This document shows positions 1 through 8,341 of a stretch of 64,000 bases of DNA, one piece after another; the stretch's first letter is position 1; every line of letters starts with the position of its first letter. A program made the translations under genes and the position numbers. This stretch comes from Acanthochromis polyacanthus. Taxonomy: Eukaryota; Chordata; Actinopteri; Pomacentridae. The stretch is taken from positions 30,315,449 to 30,379,448 of the forward strand of contig NC_067134.1 in assembly GCF_021347895.1 (NCBI RefSeq), read 5' to 3'. The notes beneath the pieces were generated by a model. That model was not told the origin of the DNA. It did not search any database and saw only the letters and a list, made by a program, of their open reading frames with translations.

Positions 1-545
1 ACAAATACATTCTTCCTAGGAGAAATGATATCACTTTTGCCATTCATGTGTATGGGTTACGTCATTGCGCCTATCCATAATTCTGTTGCAGATATCCGCA
101 ATATGAGTTACGGATATCTGCAACTGAATTAAGGATATCCGTAATTCCAGTTGCAGATATCTACAACTGAATTACGGATAGTCAAAATTCCAATTCGAGA
201 TATCTCCAACCCCTCCTCAATTACAGATATCTACATGTTCCTTTATGGATATCCATAACTCAGTTTTGACTAGGCGGAATTCGTTGTAGATATCTTAAAT
301 TAAAGTAACGCCTAGTCAAAATGACGTTGTAGATATCTCAAATGGGAATTACGGATAGGCAAAACTTGATTGTGGATATCTAAAATTACGTTAGAGATAT
401 CTTTAATGAATTTTGACAGAGATATCTAAAACTGGAGATATCTGTAATTATAATTCTGCCTAGGCGAAATGTAATTAAAGATATCTTGAATGACAGTTTT
501 GACTAGACGAAATGACGTTGCAGATATCTGTAATGTCGTGCTATT
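1..545. repeat. GATATC-rich repeat block
   Basis: About sixteen GATATC hexamers, or close GGATATC/AGATATC contexts, occur in roughly 530 bp. They are separated by short AT-rich spacers such as GTAATT, CAACTGAATT and TAGTCAAAAT. The motif appears in both orientations with TAGGCG/TAGTCAAA variants between, so the block is an irregular array of short palindromes and not a clean tandem repeat. A smaller block of the same kind lies at 1745-1960. The pair may be the subterminal regions of one DNA transposon whose left end lies outside the window. The family was not recognised. Confidence 0.7.
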
Positions 546-1019
546 AGTCCTCCCACTTTCAGGCGGAAAGCGGTGAAATGCATGATTTGAACTTTTGACG
601 CCTTTTTTTGACGCCTTTTTTTGTCTGTCGCGGCCATGGCCTCCCGGCTGGACAACGTTTCCCTTTTTGACAGACTTTTCAGTACAACTACCCATGCTCG
701 ACAGGAACTGGCAGCAAGAGACACGGATAATATTGTGAATGCAACGAGACGGCTATTTCGCCGTCAACCGCAAATCCTCCGGAGTAAGTGTTGCCAGCAT
801 AGGCTACATACCACCGAACTAGCAAAGTAGCAAAAGCGCGGCTAAATTCATTTCATTTTTCTGGCTGTAATTGATTCAATAAATAGCAATCAAAGTTCCC
901 GATCTCTGCTCTCTGCTTTCTCCCTCAGGTCTCTGTTTCTGCGGTTGCCTTGGTGCTGCGTCTAGCGTCTTAAAGGGACAGTAACATGCGTTCTATGAAT
1001 TGCTGGTTTACTGTGTGGG
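546..1019. other. no supported gene; probable interior of a transposon
   Basis: This stretch lies between the two GATATC-rich blocks. A 69-codon open frame starts at 621 on the plus strand but shows no recognisable domain, and a similar-sized frame is open on the other strand. I see no splice structure or family signature. It may be internal sequence of the element whose ends are the GATATC blocks. Confidence 0.4.
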
Positions 1020-1275
1020 TTACATTCACATCTATATAAATGTCTTTTAATTGTGTACAAACTGCTCTTTGCACCACTGTATGGTGCACACTGTCACTAT
1101 GCACATCTTCAATGTATAGGAAATGTAAGTTGTATTTCTATTTTGCTTTATATTGTACTCCATATCTTTATGTAGTTTAAAACTTACATGCCTCTTTACC
1201 ATACTTATCTCTCCCCTTTTTGAGCTACTGTAAATGCCAATTTCTCTTGGAGATCAATAAAGTATCAACCTGATC
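1020..1275 (+). mobile_element. probable 3' tail of a LINE
   Basis: The segment ends in AATTTCTCTTGGAGATCAATAAAGTATCAA. That resembles the conserved 3' end of fish CR1/L2-like LINEs and their dependent SINEs, which usually reads as AATTTCCCTTGGGGATCAATAAAGTAT. A short TTGAT-type tail follows. No reverse transcriptase sequence remains. The class is inferred from the tail only. Confidence 0.5.
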
Positions 1276-1368
1276 GACAGATTTGATTGATCTATGTATC
1301 ATGTCTTGTTTTCATTTTTACCTTTACCTAACACTGCAATCTCCCCATGGGATGAGCGTGGTTGTGGT

Positions 1369-1490
1369 GTGACGCATGTGTGCCTGCGTGCCTGCGTGCC
1401 TGCGTGCCTGCGTGCCTGCGTGCCTGCGTGCCTGCGTGCCTGCGTGCCTGCGTGCCTGCGTGCCTGCGTGCCTGCGTGCCTGCGTGCCTG
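1369..1490. repeat. octanucleotide microsatellite (TGCCTGCG)n
   Basis: About fourteen near-perfect copies of TGCCTGCG form the array, which ends at TGCCTGTACAGG. Because eight is not a multiple of three, all three forward frames read through the same degenerate peptide (Cys-Val-Pro-Ala-Cys-Leu-Arg-Ala). The open frames on both strands are repeat artefacts. Confidence 0.95.
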
Positions 1491-1544
1491 TACAGGGCTG
1501 ATGATGGTTGGACGCTCATCCCATTCGGCCGCATATGGATAAAT

Positions 1545-1715
1545 AAACAAAATTATTATTATTATTTTTATTGTGATGGTGGCAGTGAAGAGTGACAGGT
1601 AAAAGGGAGAAGAGTAGGGGAAAGACATGCAGAAAAGTGCCATAGTTAGGAATCAAACCCAAGCCACTGCACATGGATCACCTGCTTAACCCAATGAGCT
1701 ACACATGGAGCTACC
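1545..1715 (-). mobile_element. tRNA-derived SINE
   Basis: On the minus strand the head contains an A-box-like TAGCTCATTGGGTTAAGCAGG (complement of 1681-1701) and a B-box-like GGTTTGATTCC (complement of 1649-1659), spaced as in a tRNA promoter. The body contains TGCATGTCTTTCCCC, a motif I associate with common fish SINEs. The element ends in an A/T-rich (AAT)n tail near 1545-1565. It is a pol III retroposon copy and not a functional tRNA gene. Confidence 0.75.
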
Positions 1716-1744
1716 AGATACTGTGTAAGTACAAATCTGTAATT

Positions 1745-1960
1745 ATATAATTACGTTTCAGTTACGTCATTAGAGATATCCGTAATTCAGGCGAAACTGA
1801 GATTTAGATATCTCTATCTGTCCTTTCGAATAGTCAAAATTACGTTATGGATATCTTTAATGAAAATTCCGGATATCCAAAATTCATTCATGCCTAGTCA
1901 GAATGGAGTTGTGGTTATCCGCAGTCTTAGTTCCGGATAGTGCAATCTAGGCATTAAATG
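1745..1960. repeat. second GATATC-rich repeat block
   Basis: Four GATATC motifs with the same flanking words as the block at 1-545 (GTAATT, TAGTCAAAAT, GGATATCC) occur here. It is probably the opposite subterminal region of the same transposon, which would then have acquired the LINE tail, the octamer array and the SINE as later insertions. Confidence 0.6.
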
Positions 1961-2015
1961 TTAAAACGGCTTGCCATAGGCGTCTCCCATACCAAGTACA
2001 CATGTCTGTTTTCGC

Positions 2016-3655
2016 CAAAGTTGGAAAGATATTCACAGATTCGGACTTCCGGCATCAATAACTCATGAGATATACGTTGTCAAAACATAAACGATGCCTC
2101 TTTCAAATCGTTGTAAGGTGGACAATGTGCTACACGGTCAGTTTTATCAAAAGTCGCTGTCTTTAAAGCTGCAGAAATAACATTGGTGTCTATGAGCAGT
2201 TGGCGGTGTGACGAGTGAACAGGGACCGTCTGCAAATTGCAAAACCGCTGCAACAGCGAAAAGAGACACTACACAAATATTCAGCAACTTCACTCTTATA
2301 CACTGTAGATTCACCAAAATCACTGTAGCCATGAATGGGCTGCGGCTGGTCATACTACAACTTTTGGTTTGGTGCTAAATGAAAAATCTGAATTTTAAGG
2401 AATTTTTATTATTATTTTATGAGTATTAAAATTCAATAACTTCACTCTTACACACTGTACAGTCACCAAAGTCTCTGGAGTCATCAATCGTCTCTTGCTG
2501 GTCATACTACAACTCTTGTTTTGTTGCTAAATTAAAAATCTGAATTTTAAGGAATTTTATTTATTATTATTATTATTTTATTTGTAATAAAATTCAATAA
2601 CTTCACTCTTACACACTGTAAAATCACCAAAATCACTGGAGTCATCAATGGGCTCCTGCTGGTCATACTACAACTCTTGCTTTGGTGCTAATTGAAAAAT
2701 CTGAATTTTAAGGAAATGGAATAAATTCCATTACTATAGAGAATTATGTGTTTGGACAAAAAAGTGCACAATGCCCCTATGCCATTTTTCCTGTGTGTTA
2801 TATAAAATATACCACATACATCAAGAAAAGTGCCATCAAAGCTAGTTTACTCAATCCTTAAACTTCACATACAAACACACACATTAAATATTGTACATAA
2901 CATCATATGGCAATAACCAACCCAAATGTAATAAAACTGAGTCCCTAAAAACAGTGGGTGATCATTTATATCTGTTTAAAAAAATCTGTCACAACAAAAC
3001 AAATTCAAAACAATGGACAGTTTTTCTGGAATTATTTTTGAAACAGTTTCTGATCCTTACCCCAGACCAAAATCCTCTTATATCTGATAAGAGCCTAACT
3101 TGTGTACAGCCTCTTCAACTGTGGCTGTTGCACAACACACAATACCAAGGGATATTTTTTGTATTACTAATAACATAAAAAATTCCTTAAAATTCAGATT
3201 CTTTATTTAGCAACAAACAAAGAGTTGTAGTATGACCAGCAGGAGACAATTGATGACTCCAGAGACTTTGGTGACTGTACAGTGTGTAAGAGTTAAGTTA
3301 TTGAATTTTAATACTCATAAAATAATAATAAAAATATAAATAATTCCTTAAAATTCAGATTTTTGATTTAGCAAAAACGCAAGAGTTGTAGTATGACCAG
3401 GCGCAACCAATTCATGGCTACAGTGATTTTGGTGGCTCGACAGTGTATAAGAGTGAAGTCACTGAATATTTGTGTAGTGTCTCTTTTCGCTATTGCAGCG
3501 GTTTTGCTATTTGCAGACGGTCCCTGTTCACTCGTCACACTGCCAACTGCTCATAGACACCAATGTTATTTCTGCAGCTTGAAAGACAGCGACTTTTGAT
3601 CACATTGTCCGTGTCCACAGTCCGAATCTGTGAATACCTCTCCAATTTTACCTAA
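2016..3655. mobile_element. large fold-back (inverted-repeat) element
   Basis: Sequence from about 2016 to 2720 reappears in reverse complement from about 3655 back to about 3185. Shared landmarks include ATTCACAGATTCGGACT at both outer ends, CAGAAATAACATTGGTGTCTATGAGCAGTTGGC and GGTCATACTACAAC. The central 2725-3180 is unique. Each arm also carries internal tandem units of about 155 bp, three on the left and two on the right. Short frames inside the arms (such as 3393-3599) have mirror counterparts and are not genes. A shorter relative sits at 37105-37500. The element has no visible transposase, so it is non-autonomous and of unknown family. Confidence 0.75.
2280..2725. repeat. three tandem units of about 155 bp in the fold-back arm
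   Basis: The sequence AATTCAATAACTTCACTCTTACACACTGTA, followed by a CACCAAA...CTGGAGTCATCAAT core and GGTCATACTACAACTCTTG, recurs with GGTCAT at 2348, 2500 and 2661. Each unit ends in AAAAATCTGAATTTTAAGGAA. Two inverted counterparts lie at about 3185-3390. Confidence 0.75.
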
Positions 3656-3760
3656 CTTCCTACCTGTCCCTGAGGTGAGCTGAGTTTGACCAGGAGAGTC
3701 TTGGTGTCGCAGCTCATTTTCTGGGTGTGAAGGTAAGTAAAAGACACTTTAAAGTGTTTT
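3656..3760 (+). other. recurrent 5' segment, copy a
   Basis: This segment shares an ordered set of words with 5193-5345, 53190-53340 and 54630-54775: TACCTGT.CCTGAGGT, a GAGTC/GTGTC.CAGCT core, TTTTCT...TGTGAA and AGTAAAAGACACTTTAAA. The CAGGT/GAGGT(G/T)AG word looks like a splice donor after a non-coding exon. It is probably a duplicated leader region of the immune genes. It has no coding potential of its own. Confidence 0.5.
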
Positions 3761-4087
3761 CTAGCTGTTGTTAGTTTAGTTCCAGCAGAAATGTGGCTCC
3801 ACAGCTCCGTGTTCGCTCCTTCATGGGACTAAAAAGTTGTTTTAAGTTGTCGTTAAAGACCACAAACTGACACATTTAGCTAACAGAGGCTGCTGCTAAA
3901 CCAACTGTTAGCTTGTTAGCTTGTTAGCTCATCTATGTCAGGAAGCCATAGACAGCTCTGTGTTGGTGGGAATTAATTCTAGCGAGGACATGAATTAAAC
4001 TGAAGAGGACCATAGAAGCATGTCCACATGAGCTCTCTCTGTGTGTGTTTAGTCCTGGTTTGTGTTTTCAGTAGTTCAGGTGTTTGT

Positions 4088-4235
4088 CTTGTTTTTTTTT
4101 TTTTTTTTTTCCTTTATTTACATTGCATTGTATTTACATAGACTTGTCATTTTCCCATTACAATGCATACACATAGCATACAAGCTTGCAATAAAATAAG
4201 TTTAAAGGAAGAAAGAAAAAGGAACAACATTGTCT
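4088..4235 (-). other. T-tract followed by possible retroposed sequence
   Basis: A run of about 22 T residues near 4091-4112 is followed by AT-rich sequence containing TTTACATTGCATTGTATTTACATAG. A long T run on the plus strand is what a minus-oriented retroposon tail would look like. No head, box A/B or reverse transcriptase was recognised, so the origin is uncertain. The rest of 3760-5190 shows no gene. Confidence 0.35.
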
Positions 4236-5104
4236 GGGGTTTGGTGACGTCTCTTTGGATTGGAGTAGCTGTGTCCTGTTAGCTTAGCAGCTAGTTCCCT
4301 CTGGTTCTGAGTGCATATGTACCCCCCACTAACTGCATGAAGCCTCGGGGTGAAACAGCTAGTTAGCTTTAGCTGGAGTTAGCATAGATGTAGGGGTGAT
4401 TCTCCTGTTCACATTCAGCCCAGAGTTCTGCACTATGAAGCCAGATTAGTGGCTCAGCAGGTATGTTGAGTCCAAACTCAGAGTTTCCAGGATCCTGAAG
4501 GTGTGTCTCTTTGTACCTGACTAGATCTCCATGGTAACCGTGGAGCTAACCTGGTCCAGGTTGTGTTCAGAGTTTAGATGGAAATGGGCTGGAAGAAGCG
4601 TCTTCCTTTAACCAAATCCTTTCCTGGCCAGTATTTCTGAGGAAAAAGTTGTTTCTGTAAACATGCTGAGCTTTATGCGACTAAAACCACTGGATGAAAT
4701 CGTGTAGTTCCAGGATCACACACTATATGTGTGGGGTTGCCATGGGAACCTACATGTATGTGGTGGGTGATGATCAGAAAATGCATAAATGTGTTTTAAT
4801 GTCTGGTCTGTTTTCTCTGCTGGTACTGCAGCTGATAGAACACAGATTGGAACATTGATTATTTATTGGTATTTATTACACACAATATTCAATCAGTCAC
4901 ATTCATTCATTTGGATTTGGACACAAATTAAAGAGATTTCCTGCATTATGGGATGGAGTCAGACCTAAATGCTCTTCAATACAAGATCATGTTTAAATGT
5001 ATGAAGTTTAAAGATTCATAGTTTTATTGTTATTATTGTTTATTGTTCAGTAAAATAAATTTATTACACATTTTGTTTAGATTTCAGACTTAAAAGCTAA
5101 AAAC

Positions 5105-5158
5105 ATGAGAACACGTGTTGAATTTCCCTTCAGGGATTAATAAAGTTATTCTATTGTG
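5105..5158 (+). mobile_element. LINE/SINE 3' tail fragment
   Basis: The words GAATTTCCCTTCAGGGATTAATAAAG followed by TTATTCTATT resemble the conserved 3' end of L2/CR1-type LINEs and the SINEs that use their machinery. Only the tail is recognisable. Confidence 0.5.
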
Positions 5159-5192
5159 CTGTTGTTGTTGTTCCAGCATCTATAAAACACAG

Positions 5193-5345
5193 GTTTCCTG
5201 CTTGGTTGCCCTGACAACAGTGATGTCATGGCCCTACCTGTTCCTCAGGTGAGTTCTGCTTTTGCCGTCTTTTACTGTCTTTGTGTCACAGCTTCTTTTC
5301 TCCGCCTGAATGTGAATAAAAGACACTTTAAACTGTTTTTTATCT
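5193..5345 (+). other. recurrent 5' segment, copy b (candidate non-coding leader exon)
   Basis: CAGGTTTCCTGCTTGGTTGCCCTGACAACAGTGATGTCA is shared almost unchanged with 53190-53340 and 54630-54775. It is followed by a CCTACCTGTTCCTCAGGTGAGTT donor-like site and by AATAAAAGACACTTTAAA. Copy b is the nearest one upstream of the pyrin exon that starts at 6072, so it may be the first untranslated exon of that gene. GTGATGTCA resembles a CRE-type half site, but promoter function is only inferred. Confidence 0.5.
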
Positions 5346-5489
5346 CTTATGTATCTATAGAACTGATTGAATCATTCATCGTATTTTAACTCAAAAACGT
5401 TGACACAATTAAAAAATTAAATAATCTTTTTCCCGAAAACATGTTGGGGTGTTCCCTACCAGCAGGAGTTCTCAAACTGATGCTGAAAT

Positions 5490-5790
5490 CAATGTGTTGT
5501 GTGTTTTTTTTTTGTCATTTTGTGTCTTAATTTGTCTCATTTTTTATAGTTTTTCTGTTTTGTCTAAGTTTTACTATTTTGTGCTGCCTTTGTGTCATTT
5601 ACATTGTAATTTGCTATATTTTTGTAGTTCTGTGTATGTTGTCCCATTTATGTTGTTTTGTGTCTTAATTTGTCTAATTTGGGGAATTTTGGAACACAAT
5701 TTGTCTAATTTTTCTAGTTTGGGGTCTGAATTTGTCTAATTTTTGACCATTATTGTCATTTTGACTCTCGTTTTTGTCATTTTGTGATGG
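5490..5790 (+). repeat. degenerate TTTGTGTC/TTAATTTGTCTCATTTTT array
   Basis: Irregular copies of TTTGTGTCTTAATTTGTCTCATTTTT and TTTGTCATTTTGTGTC fill this stretch. Related sequence occurs at 53520-53710 and 57580-58070 on the same strand, and at 55865-56400 on the opposite strand. The 96-codon frame across it (5449-5739) is a low-complexity hydrophobic artefact. Confidence 0.7.
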
Positions 5791-6071
5791 ATCATTATTT
5801 AGTATTCATGATGAAAGTAGATGGCAGCCAAGTCAACTCCTGGTTTGTGACGCCTAAACTTTTATTGTCTTGTAAATTAAACAGATGAAACATAAAAAAA
5901 CTGAAGAAATCAGCTGTTCACAGAGTTGAATGCCTCCAATATGGCTTCCAGAAGAAGAGGAATCAAAAGTGGTTTCTCTGAGTCCTGCAGTCCTGCTGCG
6001 ACACAACAACCTCCACCACACCAGCAACACAACTGTTCATTAACTGCTGACGTTTTCTTTGACTTTATCAG

Positions 6072-6354
6072 GGAGCCACGATGACGTCAGAGGACCTCAA
6101 AAAGATCCTGGATGATCTGGATGACAAGGAGCTGTCTGATTTCCAGTGGTTCCTGCAGCAGCCCAACAATGTTCAAGGCCTCCCAGCCATCACAAAAAGC
6201 CAACTACAGACACGAGACAGGTGTAAAACTGTGGATGTGATGGTGGAGACTTATGGACTTCAGAGAGCTGTGCAGATGACCAGGGTGGTTATAGAGAAGA
6301 TCCCCAGGAATGATCTGCTGCAGAGGTTTCCTGCCAGCAGCTCAGGACCAGAAG
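6072..6354 (+). CDS. pyrin-domain (PYD) exon of an NLR-family gene
   Basis: The exon follows a TTTATCAG acceptor and ends at a GAAG/GTCAGT donor. The ATG at 6081 gives 91 codons plus one base. Seen: a short acidic-amphipathic N-terminus (MTSEDLKKILDDL), then the pyrin-like core DKELSDFQWFLQQ, a GLPAI-KSQL turn, the conserved T-DVMVETYG helix and a C-terminal RNDLLQRF. That is the full length and order of a fish PYD. Known: PYDs are death-fold domains that nucleate inflammasome filaments by PYD-PYD contacts, for example with ASC. Inferred: this was the N-terminal exon of a PYD-NACHT-LRR-B30.2 receptor. The exon ends in phase 1. That fits a FISNA-NACHT exon such as the one at 60056 but does not fit the LRR exons that follow here, and no NACHT exon is present before 13106. 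A short PYD-only product remains possible, because the intron stays open to 6578. Sequence beyond the donor is repetitive and not credible as protein. Confidence 0.87.
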
Positions 6355-6410
6355 GTCAGTCACAAGACAAGAACAACATGATATCATTACAGTCAGAAAG
6401 ATGCATGATG

Positions 6411-6535
6411 GTTCTGTTACAGTCTGATAGAGTTCAGGTTCTGTTACAGTCTGGTAGAGTTCAGGTTCTGTTACAGTCTGGTAGAGTTCAGGTTCTGTTA
6501 CAGTCTGATAGAGTTCAGGTTCTGTTACAGTCTAA
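6411..6535. repeat. 27-bp intronic minisatellite
   Basis: The unit GTTCTGTTACAGTCTGATAGAGTTCAG repeats at 6411, 6438, 6465 and 6492 and partially from 6519, with a G/A difference (TGGTAG versus TGATAG). It begins 56 bp after the PYD splice donor and ends exactly where the 7.4-kb array starts. Nine in-frame codons per unit make the PYD reading frame appear to run on to 6578. Confidence 0.95.
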
Positions 6536-6547
6536 CAGCAGAGGTGA

Positions 6548-7056
6548 GAGGGTGCAGGTAGGAAGGTCTATGCGCTAAAGAGAAATAGACAGACTAGTAA
6601 AGGAAAGGAGGCAGTTCAAGAAGCAGTGGAGGAAGGCATCAGAAGAAGAAAGGGAGGAAATGAATGTGTTGCAGGAAGAAGTGAGAAGCAGGTTAGCAGT
6701 ACTCAGAAGGGCTGAACACCTTAGGGAGAAGAGAAAGAAGAAAGAACGTGCAAGGTTAGCATCTTTTAGGAACTCTTAAGTTTGTGAAGGACATGTTTAA
6801 TCAGGAAAAAGGAGAACAACTTAAGGCAGCAAAGTCAGAGGTTGAAGAGTATTTGAGGTTGACGTATTCAGATTCAGAGGAGAATAGGAACATAGGTCTT
6901 CCTCCTGACATGCCACCATTGGTAGAAATGTGTCAGGAGATGTATGTTAGCCTACTGAGATGGAGAAAAGTTGTGGAGGTGGTCAGACATGCAAAGGTTT
7001 CGTCGGCCCCAGGGCCTAATGGAGTCGACAAGAGTTCACCTGGTATCTATAAGATA
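6548..7056 (+). mobile_element. non-LTR reverse transcriptase, 5' part (copy 1)
   Basis: A basic, helical stretch (EIDRLVKERRQFKKQWRKAS, then LRRAEHLREKRKKKERARL) is followed by SDMPP-like and SSAPGPNGV, the latter being reverse transcriptase motif 0/1 of a non-LTR element. The frame is broken near 6580 and 6778. The N-terminal zinc-finger or Myb region expected upstream is missing, so the copy is 5'-truncated. The reading frame is interrupted at 7065 by a hAT element and resumes at 8342. Together with the CCHC motif near 9753-9800, the element looks like an RLE-type (R2-like) retrotransposon; the clade is inferred. Confidence 0.8.
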
Positions 7057-7064
7057 CTGTGGAG

Positions 7065-8333
7065 TAGGGGTGGGACGGTTCACAAAATCCATGGTTCGGT
7101 TCATATCACGGTTTTGTGGTCACGGTTTTCGGTTCGGTTCGGTACACATTAATTGTTTCAAAAGTCAATTATGTCTTGTATAGTAATGTTAAAACTTAAA
7201 GAATGAGGCAGCCTGACATTTGATACATTATTGTGACAGTCTTAGGTTAAAGGTAAGTGAGATTCTGGCACTGAAAGCTGAGACATTGGTAGTTCCAACA
7301 CACGTTTCATTTATTTGCAAAACAATATATCTAAAAAAAAAAAAAGAATCTTACAATTCAGACGGTTGAATTTGTGCATAATATGAAAGAATTTTACATT
7401 GCTGTTTTTACAACTCAGATTATACCGTCAACGTAAAGCATAAGCCCTATCATACTTAGGTTCCTTTGAAATCACCACAAAGATAACATTTTCTTCGAAC
7501 ACTAACCCCTTGAAATTAAAGTGCAGTATTTGAAATACAATCAAACAAATGAGGCTGGAATGTTTATCAAACTTAAAGTGTCACTGTGTTATCTAAGGTA
7601 ACATAAAATAAATAATCCAAATGAAGAGGTCAATAATATAAAATGCAGCGTAAACCAAACGTAACAGATAATGCACTCTACTGCACTCCCTCACACAGCT
7701 CTGGTCATTCTATTCTCTTCAGCTGAAGTGCTTGCGGGAGGGGATTTTATATCGCGGCTCGAGTGCCTTTATCATGAACTGAAATCCCGTACCCTCAACT
7801 ACGGCAAAAGGTTGCATGTCTTTAGCGATGAAACACCCCAGTGCTTTCGTTATCCCTTTCGCCTTGTCTGACTGGTCTTTGTACATTTGTTTAAAAGCCA
7901 CGGGGAGGAGAATTTGTGCAGCCCTGGCCGGCTCCTTGCCTAGCTCTCCACCCCTCCTGCTTGCGCTGCACGTCACTGTGGGGTGATGTCTCCGCAGATG
8001 AGCCGACATGTTAGATGTGTTTCCGCTAGCGTAAGTGACACGCGTTGCACAGTGCTTGCACACTGTCGTGCTTTTGTCCACAACTTTCTTACCGCTTTCG
8101 TGGGTCACCCTGAATGCAAAATGGTCCCACACACCAGACCTATATAACGCTGCTGACGCATCTTCCAGCTCCAAGTCTTCTCCGCTCGCCATGTCCGCAC
8201 CTTCTCTTCAATTGATTTCCTGGGACCCACCCAAAGTTGAGCATGAGTATGAACCGAATGGTACGCATGCGCCCCGAACCGAGACAGCCGTCCCGAACGG
8301 TTCGGGTCGGTTTCATAAACCGTCCCATCCCTA
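7065..8333 (-). mobile_element. non-autonomous hAT element with exact 8-bp target duplication (copy 1)
   Basis: The ends are TAGGGGTGGGACGGTT and its complement AACCGTCCCATCCCTA. They are flanked by the direct repeat CTGTGGAG at 7057-7064 and 8334-8341. An 8-bp duplication is the hallmark of hAT transposition. The element lies inside the reverse transcriptase, so it inserted after that retrotransposon. It carries a truncated transposase on the minus strand and is 1269 bp long, too short to be autonomous. Confidence 0.93.
7719..8192 (-). pseudogene. truncated BED-finger hAT transposase (copy 1)
   Basis: The 157-codon frame starts at MASGEDLELEDASAAL. It contains a BED-type zinc finger: VCKHC supplies C-x2-C and HLRRHH supplies the histidines, roughly residues 44-70. 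Next come residues typical of the start of ZBED1-like transposases (KAKGITKALGCFIAKDMQPFAVV). The frame stops after IPSRKHFS. A full hAT transposase of this kind is about 600-700 residues, so the DDE/RNase H core and C-terminal dimerisation region are absent. It might still encode a DNA-binding fragment able to compete with a full transposase; that is speculation. Confidence 0.85.
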
Positions 8334-8341
8334 CTGTGGAG

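Noticed and set aside
621..830. 69-codon frame as a small gene
   Set aside because: No domain, no splice signals and transposon-like surroundings.
1294..1643. Cys/Pro/Arg-rich frames on both strands near 1300-1640
   Set aside because: They translate the TGCCTGCG microsatellite; the flanking parts are a SINE.
5449..5739. Hydrophobic frame as a membrane protein
   Set aside because: It is a T-rich low-complexity array; similar frames appear wherever that repeat occurs.
6784..7152. Independent host gene starting MKDMFNQEKGEQLK
   Set aside because: It is the mid part of the non-LTR reverse transcriptase and runs into the hAT terminal repeat.
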